From Hirsutella rhossiliensis (lineage: Eukaryota > Ascomycota > Sordariomycetes > Hypocreales > Ophiocordycipitaceae), in NCBI RefSeq assembly GCF_020360975.1, contig NW_025408678.1, forward strand, positions 1,364,001 through 1,428,000: DNA of 64,000 nt, written 5' to 3'. Below, in pieces: positions 30,218 through 39,839 of this stretch. Within the stretch, counting starts at the first letter, position 1. Every line of letters starts with the position of its first letter. The notes beneath the pieces were generated by a model. The model worked only from the letters and a program-made list of their open reading frames with translations, was not told the origin of the DNA and did not search any database. A program made the translations under genes and the position numbers.

Positions 30218-30523
30218 ATGAGCTGTTTCTCTTCCATCTTTGGCCAGCTCAAGCGGCACTTCCGCAGATCTCAACCTGTCGACATATCTAATGTGCCCGC
30301 GACCATACCCACGAAAGAAGACGACGAGCTTTTGTTTCCTGTGTGGCCACCAACAACCCCAAGGGAACTTCTGTCTCGCCGAGAATTCTACAGAAACCGC
30401 ATGGAGATTCGCAGATACCACGCTCCAGAGGGCATAAATGAGGACTCACCGCTTTATACCCTGTACCGCCTCTGCCGACTCTCTTACACATACCCCATAG
30501 CCAACCATACACCCCCCAGCTGA
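30218..30523 (+). CDS. Small hypothetical protein (101 residues)
   Basis: It opens at ATG 30218 (MSCFSSIFGQLKRHFRR) and is 101 residues long without introns. The sequence is of mixed composition with a basic N-terminus and a Pro-rich middle (FPVWPPTTPRELL). I do not recognise it. It could be a lineage-specific small gene, a fragment of a larger decayed gene or chance. Confidence 0.25.
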   Translation: MSCFSSIFGQLKRHFRRSQPVDISNVPATIPTKEDDELLFPVWPPTTPRELLSRREFYRNRMEIRRYHAPEGINEDSPLYTLYRLCRLSYTYPIANHTPPS

Positions 30524-32012
30524 CGACGCTGGATGATCCTGAAGCATCTCCAGCGTTCAAGAAGAGGAATATTCTGGCAATAAAGCCTCACATTCATTTC
30601 ATTTGACCCCATATTCATATGCTACGTTGCAGCCATGGCACCGCAGTTTGGAATGGCAGTTGAAGGGTTCACGTTGTAGTGACATGTTTCACAAACACTT
30701 GCCATCGGAAGACGATGCTTTCTTCGCACAGTCAGATAGTGCAAGTCATACACAGACGTACCTGTACCGTAGGCGCTGAGCCCTCTACCTATATTGGGCG
30801 AGAATTTGCATCCATCGATCAGGATATCCCATGAAGGCTCGAGAGGCCTCAAGGAACCCCAGCAAAGAAGCTGACGCCGATCCCAACGTCGTGGCTCGAG
30901 GCAGTGTCGAAGGCGAGGCCACCCAGCCGCCTGTCGACAAGGGGAAGCAGCCTGACCCATCATCTACTGGACACCAAACTGGACGGCCGACCGAGAAGTA
31001 GCCTCATTCATCTGCTGGAGGGGACAACGACTGTGATGAGTTCATCCGCCAACTGCCAGCCATCTCTTCTTGTTTGACCCTCTACTGCCGTCTTCTGTCT
31101 TTTATCTGGCAATGCAACCACGACCGCGGCCAGGCAAGGTTGTACTCCTAAAAAGAGAGGCAGTAACAACGACAACGATAGCGACAGCCACGTGGAAAAC
31201 GACATCGATAAAAAAGACTGGCAACATAAGTATTCGGCCACTTATAATCCTCGCGCAAGCCAAAAGTCAGGTACCTGCACGTCCGGTCTTGGGCAATCCC
31301 GAGACAAATCGCCTAAGCACTTGCCACATATGTACTTACGAATACCTACCGATTGCGCTGTTTCGTGGCAACGCTCCACAACAGGTTAGCATCAGCAGCA
31401 AACTCTCGTGGAGTGTGTTAGATGGCCGCCCTGTGGCAGGATTTGTACCACAAAGATAGGTACCGAGGTAGGTACTCAAGTACGTACCTACCTAGGTACC
31501 TCAGGCACCAGGCGAATTGACCCGCGGCGGGGTTTCCTCGGCCCCCCCCCCCATTGGCCGCCCCCGGGCGTTCGTTCCCGAGGCGCACTGCGGCGCAGAC
31601 TAGTAGGTAGGCCTTGTGGACAGCAGCTGGCCTCTCTCGTCTGCTGATCTGAAACCCGCCATCCAGCTTCTCCATCAGTCATCACACAAGACGTGCCCCC
31701 GGCAAGGCTGACGACCAAGCTTCTTCCCCGGCGACCCTCGCTGGCCTTGCCGAAACACAGCACAAAAACAACGCTCGACTCGCCGCCCCGTTCCTCACTG
31801 CCAATTCCCGCGAGTGACGCGAGCGACTCTTGGACATCATCTCCCCAACGGGGGAGGGGGAGGAGGAGGCCATATCCTCGGCTCTGCTGCCAACGCGTCG
31901 TGTGCCCACGCTCGCGCGCCCTCGGCAATTCCCCAACAGCTCCGGCCCAAGCCCAGCGCCCCAACCGCCTGCCATACCGCCCATGCCTCATGGATTGCCG
32001 GCCTTTGTCAAG
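30524..32012. promoter_or_regulatory. Long upstream region of NEM1
   Basis: About 1.5 kb without a supported gene. At 31457-31510 there is a dense set of overlapping palindromic GGTACC, TACGTA and CCTAGG motifs, then a C9 run (31541-31551). The last 200 bases are pyrimidine-rich and C-rich, as in a long fungal 5' leader. An open frame in phase with NEM1 upstream of 32013 begins at a TTG, so I do not include it. Confidence 0.4.
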
Positions 32013-33545
32013 ATGAATTCCCTCAACATCATCACCTCGCGCGTCTCGCCCCCGCCGTCTCCCACCCAGCCTCGATTCAACGGTCTCAGCTCCGCCGAAG
32101 CTGATCTCGGCTCCGACGAAAAGTCGCTTGATGCCAAGGCCGACGATGACGACGCCCGCGACCAGGCCGGCCGCCACGCTAACGGCTCCTTTGACGACAG
32201 GCACGCCGCCGAGGACGAGAAAGCCACCGAGACTTCCACGCTGCTGGAAAAGAGCAAGCAAGACGACAACTGCCGCGCCAGCTGGTGGCATGCTTTCCCG
32301 CGGAACCTCGCGGCGAGCATCGTCAGCCCCATCCGCTGGATCCTCGCCACGCTCGCGTCCCCCGGTGTCTACCTGATGGCGTGCCTCTACGACGACGAGG
32401 GCAACTTTGCGCCCTTTTTGCAGCTCAAGAAGCTGTTTGGTGTCCGCAGGGGCGGGCGCGGCGACTACGCGGCGGCGGCCCAGCCTTGCTCGACAGCGTC
32501 GGGCTGGCGTCATGGTGGCCACGCGCATCGACCGGCGCTTTCGTCGTCGTCGTCGGGGTCCTCCACCTCGGGCGCATCCTCCGAGTCCGAGGCCGAGGAG
32601 CTCAAGGGCGCCAAGGCCAAACACAACAAGTCTGAAGCACCGCCCGCCTCCGCGGAAGAGCTTGGCACGGGACGCAGGTCCATCCGCATCAAGTTGCAGC
32701 ACGACAGCGGCGTGGGCCAGCGCAAGCACCGGCGGGCCCTGTCGGCCGTCGCGCGGACCAAGGCCAGCGAAGAGGAACTGTCGGCACAGCTCAAGTCGCC
32801 GACGTCGCCCATTGCCGCCCTGACAAGGTACCCCAAGACGCCGGCGCCGCCGCGACCTCTGATTCCCCGGCGGCAGCCGTCGTACCTCAACTTTGAAGTG
32901 CCGCTAAAGCAGCAAAAGACTCTGATACTGGACCTGGACGAGACGCTAATACACAGCATGTCCAAGGGCGGCAGGATGAGCACCGGGCACATGGTCGAGG
33001 TCCGACTCAACACGGCCTCGCTGGGCATGGGCAGCGGCCCGGGCGGCGCGGCGCAGCACCCGATCCTGTACTGGGTAAATAAGCGGCCGTACTGCGACGA
33101 GTTCCTACGGCGCGTATGCAAGTGGTTCAACCTGGTCATCTTCACCGCGTCGGTGCAAGAGTACGCCGACCCCGTGATTGACTGGCTGGAATCGGAGCGC
33201 AAGTTCTTCTCGGCGCGTTACTACCGCCAGCACTGCACGTATCGGCAGGGAGCCTACATCAAGGACCTGAGCTCGGTGGAGCCGGATCTGAGCAAGGTGA
33301 TGATTCTCGACAATAGCCCGCTGAGCTACCTATTTCATCAAGGCAAGTGTACCGATGTTGGCGACGTGAAGCCGTGCTGACTTGGGCCTGCAGATAACGC
33401 GATTCCCATCCAGGGCTGGATCAACGACCCGACGGACAACGACCTGATGCACCTGGTGCCGCTGCTCGAGGGCCTGCAGTACGTCCACGACGTTAGAGCG
33501 CTTTTGGCATTGCGCGGAGGTGAGGACGGCCAGCACATGGCATGA
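32013..33545 (+). CDS. NEM1: Nem1-type nuclear envelope phosphatase catalytic subunit
   Basis: Two exons, 32013-33342 and 33394-33545, encode 493 residues. The HAD/FCP1-like catalytic motif is LILDLDETLIHS, followed by KRPYCDEFLRRV and VMILDNSPLSY. The second exon completes DNAIPIQGWINDPTDNDL, diagnostic of Nem1/Dullard. A hydrophobic membrane segment is near residues 105-130 (PIRWILATLASPGVYLMACL). Nem1 with Spo7 dephosphorylates the lipin Pah1 at the ER/nuclear envelope and steers phosphatidate to triacylglycerol. The intron 33343-33393 (51 nt) has a GC donor (AG|GCAAGT) and CTGCAG acceptor; a GT-AG alternative does not keep the family sequence. I prefer ATG 32013 (MNSLNIITSRVS); an in-frame ATG lies at 31983. 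Confidence 0.92.
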
Positions 33546-34802
33546 CGCACGAAGAAGGGATAATAAAAGATGAAAAAAAGGGACAGGCATTAGCACACAA
33601 GGTGGCGTTTCTGTAAGTTGACTTTTGTTGTTCCACAACACGAGAGGAAGAGGGAGCGAGCAAAGACTAGGCGGCGCAGGCGGGTTTGACCCGGAACGAC
33701 AGGGCGAGGGGAGCAGGAGTCGGGGATGGACTGGCCTCCCGCAATGTTGTTGGACTGCGATATGTACAGAATAGAAGAAGAAAGCACACGACGGGCTTTG
33801 CGTGAGGATGTAGCTCGGTCAAGGGAAGAATAAGGCTCTTCGACCAAAGCCATGTGCCTGATGGACTACTTCAATACTGCCCTGCCCACCCACGCCATGG
33901 CTCACGGTAACGTCATAACCACGTCGCGACGAGCACCCGGCAACGGGCTGGGTCCCCACGCAGCGGCTGTCCGGTTGCAGCCAAAACGCCATTGTGCAGT
34001 ACTGCAGGCGGAGGCTGAAATTCAAGACAAGGCTCGGAAACAAACAACAACAAAAGCTGCAAAAAGAAAAGAAGTCTCGGGCGAAGAGAAAACTGTCGGT
34101 CCCAAGAAGATGTCCCTTACAGCAGCTACAGCCAATATTTGGGTACCTGTCGCAGTCGTTGAGCTACAGTGGGAGGAGGAGGTACCTGCTGGGAGCCTCG
34201 GCCAGGACGCTTCAAGCCGGCGCTTCGTCCCGGCCAGCCGCGGTTCCCTGCCAGCTGCCACTCGTACCCACAGGCTCTACTGTATCTGTTTACTCCGTGC
34301 ATATACCTGTAAGTACAGTACGTAGCCATGAACTCAAATTCGCAGACGTGGTGAATGGAGGAGCTCATGTTGTCCGTATCTGTATATGCTATGTACTGGG
34401 TACATGCGTCTATCCGGCAGCCCAGTTTACCGCGAGTGGTGACATCATAGCCCCCCGGCGCTTCGCAGGGGTTCGGTTGGTGGGGCGAGGAGAGTCTTGC
34501 CTGGCCCGATCGAGATCGTGAGGGAGGGTACAGCAGCACTGTACTGTAGCGTAGGCAGTACTTTGTACAGTAGAGTCGAGGAGGAGGAGGAGGAGGACGA
34601 GGAGGTCCGGGGCTTCCTAGGCCAGGCGAGTACGTACTGGTTCTGCGTCCTTCCTTGGCTGGACTCTCTCTTGGACCTTGCATCATCATCATCATCCTCT
34701 CACCGTTGTTGCTGGACTGCAACAAAACGAGCTGTCACTCCTCTCTCTTCAACACTCGTCCTCATCGACAGGCAACTGCCTTCTCATCCATTCACAGCCG
34801 CC
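33546..34802. other. Intergenic region
   Basis: About 1.26 kb. Open frames here (for example 33852-34325) have no family resemblance. There are GTACTGTACAGT-like palindromic motifs (34300-34330 and 34530-34570) and a (GAG)n tract (34577-34605). The last 150 bases are the presumed leader of the DUF1761 gene, with CATCATCATCATC at 34681-34694. Confidence 0.35.
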
Positions 34803-35520
34803 ATGTCTCTGCATTGTAAGCTCCTTGTTCCCCGCTTCAGCTCTCCCCTCTGCCAATTCCCTTTCCCCGTGACGAGCCCTCCCTCTTCCGCTGCCGCCCG
34901 CGCGACGGATGAGCTCGCCTCGCAATCGAGCCAACCCGGCAAGCGGCGTGCTAACTTCCTTCAGACCTTCCTCCTGTCAAGCCGTCGGCCATTGCTCTTG
35001 GCACCGTCTTCAACCACGGCATCGAGCTCGCCGTCCTCTCCCCCGTCTTCGGCCAGACGTACCAGCGCGCCAAGCAGGCCAACACCAAGGAGGAGTTCAT
35101 CCGCTCCAAGGAGGCTAGCGGCGCCGCCGCCGCCTGGGGCACCTCGTTTGTCGGCTCCGCTCTGCAGAGCTACAGCGTCGGCGCCCTCATCAACGCCACC
35201 GGCACCCTGAGCTACAAGGGCGCTGCCTACCTCGGTGCCCTCATCTTTGCCGCCACGGCCGCTCCTACTGTGCGTACCTCGCCCTGCTCGAAGCCCCTCC
35301 TCGCATTGCCGGTTAATCCGGTCGAGCGACGAGGAACCAGATGATGAAGTGAAGCTGTTGCTGACCAGCCATTACCCGATGATAGTATCTCGCCCAACTC
35401 TTCACTGAAAAGAGGCCCCTCGACACCGTCGGTGTCAGCGTCGCCGCCAAACTCTGCGAGACTGTTGGCCTGTCCATGTTCCTGACCTGGTGGGGAACCC
35501 GCACGAACCCGTTTGACTAA
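34803..35520 (+). CDS. DUF1761-type integral membrane protein
   Basis: Three exons, 34803-34815, 34965-35269 and 35386-35520, encode 150 residues. The first exon holds only MSLH plus one base. Introns have donors GTAAGC and GTGCGT, with branch GCTAACTT in the first. Blocks include AIALGTVFNHGIELAVLSPVFGQ, WGTSFVGSALQSYSVGALIN, a hydrophobic GAALGALIFAATAAPT-like stretch, YLAQLFTEKRPLD and LCETVGLSMFLTWWG. Four hydrophobic segments are expected from the family. DUF1761 has no established biochemical role; membrane location is inferred. Confidence 0.85.
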
Positions 35521-35947
35521 ACGGCCTGAGGCACCACAACCTCGCGAACCCATGAGGTTTCAGTGCGCCGACCGCATCTCCGGTAAAGATCGCTCACCGC
35601 GTCGAGGTGCTCTGCTGTAAACGGATGATGGAATGGCGGCTATTGGGCGATGGGAATGTAGAGTTTAGCTTGTGTGGTCGCAATCGATAATGCCGTCTTG
35701 CGCAAATCGTTTCGTCGAATGGTGATTGCTTGATTCCGTGAGTGATTTGTCAAGTGGCAGGGTCAAGAAAGCAAGCCAGTTCCATTTCATCAATGCAGAA
35801 TATGCCTAAACGCCGTCGTGCCCAGATATCTGGCCCTGCTAGCCAGTCGAGCCTTGTCTTTGTGCGACCCAGATCAAAACCACCATTCAATGCGCAAATA
35901 TCGCCCCGTCCCGGCCCTCTCTTTCCACCCTGACAGATTCCCCGAGC
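35521..35947. other. Convergent intergenic region between the DUF1761 gene and NHP2
   Basis: A 427-bp gap joining two 3' ends. No gene or clear repeat is seen. Confidence 0.35.
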
Positions 35948-36826
35948 TCATGCCTTTGACTCGCCCTTGGCCCAAAAGGCTTGCCTCGCGTATTCCTTCT
36001 GCACGTACTTGACCAGCGAGGCGTACGACTCGGCAAAGGCCTCGTCGGCCTCGCCCTCGGCATCCTTGTCCTTGTCGGCGTCCTTTGCCTGCTGCTTCTT
36101 CTTGGCGGCGGCCTCGAGCTTCTCCATGATCATGACGACGCTGGTGGGCCGCTTGGTCTTGGCCGAGGCGCCGAGCTCGGCGCGCGAGGTGACGAAGATG
36201 AAAGGCACGTTGTGGTCCTCGCATAGGACGGGCAGGTGGGAGATGACGTCTTGCGGGGAGATGTCGCCGGCGATGACGACGAGGCCGGGGAACGAGGTGT
36301 AGCCGGGGGCCGAGGGCGGGGATTTGCGCAGGGCCTTGACGACTTCCTTGACGCCGCGCTTGAGGGTGCCGTTCTTGGCGGCTGCATGGGGCAGTTAGCC
36401 TGGCAGTTCTTCATCCCATGCTTCATCCTATGGGTCTTTTGATGCGCATTTGGGCATTCACACGCTTCAGCAGCGAGGGGAGAGGGAACAAGAGGACAAA
36501 CCTTTCCGGATAGTCTTGTAGACCTTCTTCATGCCCTTCTCATCCGCCACGGGCACCGCAAACGGCACAACCGTCCTCTCCAGGGGCCCGGCGTCCTGGA
36601 CGTCCTGGCCCTCCATGTCGGTATCGTCGTCGGCGTCGGCCGCCTTGGCCTTCAGCGGCGACGCGGCATCCTGCAGCTGCAGCGAGCCCTCGACGGCGGC
36701 GGCCAGCTTATCCTTCTTGTCCCGCTTATCCTTCTTGTCCTTCTTGGCCTTGCTCACGCCGGCCTCTTCGCTGCGCTTCTCCTTCTTGTCCTTCTTGTCC
36801 TTCTTCTCGGGTCTCTCGGCGGCCAT
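35948..36826 (-). CDS. NHP2: H/ACA snoRNP component Nhp2 (L7Ae/L30e family)
   Basis: Exons 36502-36826 and 35948-36381 encode 252 residues. The intron 36382-36501 has donor GTTTGT and acceptor ATGCAG, and splicing gives KTIRKAAKNGTLKRGVKEVVK. The L7Ae domain is clear: LVVIAGDISPQDVISHLPVLCED and VPFIFVTSRAELGASAKTKRPTSVVMI. Nhp2 binds H/ACA guide RNAs with Cbf5, Nop10 and Gar1 for pseudouridylation and rRNA processing in the nucleolus. The protein is about 100 residues longer than yeast Nhp2 because of a Lys/Asp-rich N-terminus (KKDKKDKKEKR) and an Ala/Lys/Glu-rich insertion near the C-terminus. Confidence 0.92.
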
Positions 36827-37469
36827 GGCGGGCGGTTCCTGCGTCGCAGGGGATATATATCTGTATGTATGTGCGTCCGGTCCGCAGGTGCCAAGGAATT
36901 GGGTTTCGTAAAAATGACAATGGGAAATGATGTGAATTCGAGAGGGGCGGATGTTCTTGGAGGCAACCGGCAGGGCTAACGATAAGATGCTGGGACTGGT
37001 GGTGGTCGCAACTCAACTTTTTTTCCCTTCCGAAAAATCCAAAACTTTTTTTGACCCGCCAAGGGGAGCTATCCCGAAATTTTCGGCGGCTGGTGGCGCC
37101 GTTCCGCTGGGTAGGGATAATCACGTGATCACTCCCGATCCCCAGTAGACAGAGTGAACAGACATAGAATATCAAGTCACAAAACGATCACTTTATATGG
37201 ACTGGTAAAAGTACTCAAGCAACTTGGACCTTCGGTGTGGTTTTAGCCTGGGGTAAATGGTACCGTTGTGGGAACTTCGTTTTATACCATGACGCACGAT
37301 GCAAGCATTTGTGGACGCAATTGGCTCAACAACTCACAGCTTCAGCGCTGTTCGAGTGCAGACAGTGTCTATTGCTTTTCCTCCGGTCTAGGCAAAGACG
37401 ACGTTGAACAAGTTGATGTACACAGGCCCAGAGACCACCCTATTCCACCACGCGCATCCGGGGACCGCC
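36827..37469. promoter_or_regulatory. NHP2 promoter region and QCR8 3' flank
   Basis: A 643-bp interval. Two features stand out: TCACGTGATCA at 37121-37131, an E-box-type CACGTG palindrome, and poly-T/poly-A runs with GAAATTTTC-like sequence near 37015-37085 as in ribosome-biogenesis promoters. Regulatory roles are inference. Confidence 0.35.
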
Positions 37470-38174
37470 TTACTCCTCCGAGTCCGCAAACTCGGCACGG
37501 CCAGCCTTGGAGTTCAAGTACTCGTTGCTGTCCACAGTGTCAGCGCCATTTGCAATCACGCCCTTGTCGATACCGGGAGCAATCTCCTACCGCTCGGTGG
37601 CCCAGTTCATGACGTAGTAACCAGCGACCATGGCGGGCAGCCAGTAAAAGATCTGCGCCTTGGTGCGGCGGAAGGTGTTGAAGACTGCGTCGTGAGCCGC
37701 GCCGGCCATGGCGTTTTGTCGGTTGGCCGAGAGGCCGTAGTGGACGATGCCCTTTTGCTTGGCGCCGCCTGCAGCCCGTTAGCATGGCTGTCCTATCCCA
37801 GCGTCGACGTGGATGGCCCCGTCGACGCTTCACTGCTTCGGAGGAGAGGCATTCGTATCGCCGTGCGCGTGTGGTGACTGAGGTCTGCCATTGAAGCCAA
37901 TTCAAGGCGCCCGTCCCTCGATCCGAACTCGACTTGCGCGACCAGACAGCACTCACCGAAGGAACCCCAGTCGCCGATCCAGCTGTATCATCGCAAGTCA
38001 GCCTCTGCCTCGCACAATCCATCCACAAGACCAAGTCGCATCCCGTCTGTCGCAAACAAGGCCGCATCTCCGGAGCCTCGGCTCCCTGGGAGCGCGGGGG
38101 ACAGGCGAGGGTCAGACGTACTGGCCGACTTTGGGGTTGGGCACGCCACCGTTCAGAGCTTGCGTCGGTCTCAT
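37470..38174 (-). CDS. QCR8: Cytochrome bc1 complex subunit 8 (QCR8)
   Basis: Four exons on the - strand, 38122-38174, 37957-37982, 37591-37768 and 37470-37527, give 104 residues. Introns use donors GTACGT, GTGAGT and GTAGGA. The spliced protein begins MRPTQALNGGVPNPKVG, then IGDWGSFGGAKQKGIVHYGLS, AHDAVFNTFRRTKAQIFYWLP, a transmembrane helix AMVAGYYVMNWATER, and NEYLNSKAGRAEFAD. This is the small ubiquinone-binding subunit of respiratory complex III in the mitochondrial inner membrane. The second exon is only 26 nt. It is divergent from PHB1. Confidence 0.93.
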
Positions 38175-38449
38175 CGTGGCTGATGTCAAGGATTGAGAGT
38201 TATCGATTCCCTCGATGCCGGGAGAAGAGGAGGGAGAGTTGATGCGGTTGCTCCCCAGCGAGTAGGAAAACCCGCTGACCAGGTGCTTCGAGCCGAGCTT
38301 ACCTAAGCGAGCCTGGCGCCATGCATTCCCCGAAAATCAACCTCGATGCTCAACTCCCCCATAAGCGAAGCTTGCGACAACCTCGACGTTCTCGCAGCCC
38401 TGCAAACCGTTGCAACCCAAGACGCTCCCCCGAGCACGAGCGCGCAAAG
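38175..38449. promoter_or_regulatory. Bidirectional promoter of QCR8 and PHB1
   Basis: Only 275 bp separate the start codons of two inner-membrane proteins. The compact spacing makes a shared promoter likely. No specific factor site is certain. Confidence 0.55.
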
Positions 38450-39347
38450 ATGGCTTCCGCCGCGAGAGCGCTCAACCTGGTTTACCGCCTCGGCGTCCCG
38501 CTCTCGGCAGGCTACTTTCTGCTGAGCCAGTCCATCTTCGACGTCAAAGGCGGCACCAGGGCCGTCATCTTCGACCGCTTGTCCGGTGTCAAGGAGGATG
38601 TCATCAACGAGGGCACGCACTTCCTCATTCCCTGGCTGCAGCGGAGCGTCATCTTTGACGTGCGCACCAAGCCGAGGAACATTGCCACGACGACGGGCAG
38701 CAAGGACTTGCAGATGGTCAGCTTGACGCTGAGGGTGCTGCACCGGCCCAGCGTGAAGGCACTGCCCAAGATTTACCAAGTGAGTCTCTCGCTCGCCTCC
38801 TTGAACATCCAGTTACTGACAGCCGATGTAGAACCTCGGCGTCGACTACGATGAGCGTGTCCTCCCCTCCATCGGCAACGAAGTCCTCAAGGCCATCGTC
38901 GCCCAGTTCGACGCCGCTGAGCTCATCACCCAGCGAGAGGCCGTCTCCCAGCGCATCCGCAACGACCTCACCCGCCGCGCCGCAGAGTTCAACATTGCCC
39001 TCGAGGACGTGTCCATTACCCACATGACCTTTGGCCGCGAGTTCACAAAGGCCGTCGAGCAGAAGCAGATTGCGCAGCAGGACGCCGAGCGGGCGCGCTT
39101 CATCGTCGAGCGCGCCGAGCAGGAGCGCCAGGCCAACGTCATCCGCGCAGAGGGCGAGGCCGAGAGCGCAGAGACCATCAGCAAGGCCATTTCCAAGGCC
39201 GGAGACGGCCTCATTCTGATTCGCAAGATCGAGGCCGCGAGGGAGATTGCGCAGGCCTTGTCGTCGAACCCCAACGTGGCCTACCTCCCCAGCGGCGGAA
39301 AGCAGGGCGGTGGCAGCCAGTTCCTGTTGTCTGTGGGCAGGGCTTGA
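38450..39347 (+). CDS. PHB1: Prohibitin-1
   Basis: Two exons, 38450-38779 and 38832-39347, encode 281 residues, close to the yeast length. The intron has donor GTGAGT, branch TTACTGAC and acceptor GATGTAG, and joins KIYQ to [20 protein letters not shown]. The SPFH domain follows an N-terminal hydrophobic anchor ([15 protein letters not shown]). [20 protein letters not shown] and the coiled coil [20 protein letters not shown] are typical. Prohibitin-1 pairs with prohibitin-2 in ring complexes of the mitochondrial inner membrane that regulate m-AAA protease and assembly of respiratory complexes. Confidence 0.96.
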
Positions 39348-39839
39348 GGGGACTTGAGGATGGCTTGGTGTCACAGGAACTCGCCGCTTTTGTCGCCGAT
39401 TGTGCATCCGGCGAGCATGTAATTATATCTCACGGTTCATGGGAACGACTCGTAATTCTCATCTTTTGGTATGACGTCCAAGGCTACGACGACGTGCTTG
39501 CTATCGAAGACGCCTGCTCGTCGAGACGTCTGCTCAATGTCAACCTATGGCTTGCTGCCGGAACCTCTGTGCTCACTGGCGAATCCTCCGACTTGCTTTG
39601 CATAGGCTCATAAATCCTGACATCCATCCAGCTACCCCCCGAAATCTCCGCTCCTCCCGTAGAGCGGCACGCTGGCCCATCGAGCCGAGGACCCTCAGTA
39701 TCGTTGCTGTCAGTCCTCAATGAAGTCCTCAGTCAGTTTACCTTCCTTACACGGCCTCTCACGATGGCGCCGCCCATTGACCTGAGGACCTTCAGTAGAG
39801 TCGACGTCTGTCCTCAACGAAGTCCTCGGTCAGCCTGCT
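39348..39839. repeat. Convergent intergenic region with an imperfect direct repeat
   Basis: Two related blocks about 100 bp apart (about 39685-39745 and 39783-39845) share GAGGACC.TCAGTA and GTCCTCAA.GAAGTCCTC.GTCAG. The divergence suggests an old tandem duplication. No gene is seen. Confidence 0.5.

Noticed and set aside
33852..34325. 157-residue open frame downstream of NEM1
   Set aside because: No family resemblance, uneven composition, and competing frames of equal length.
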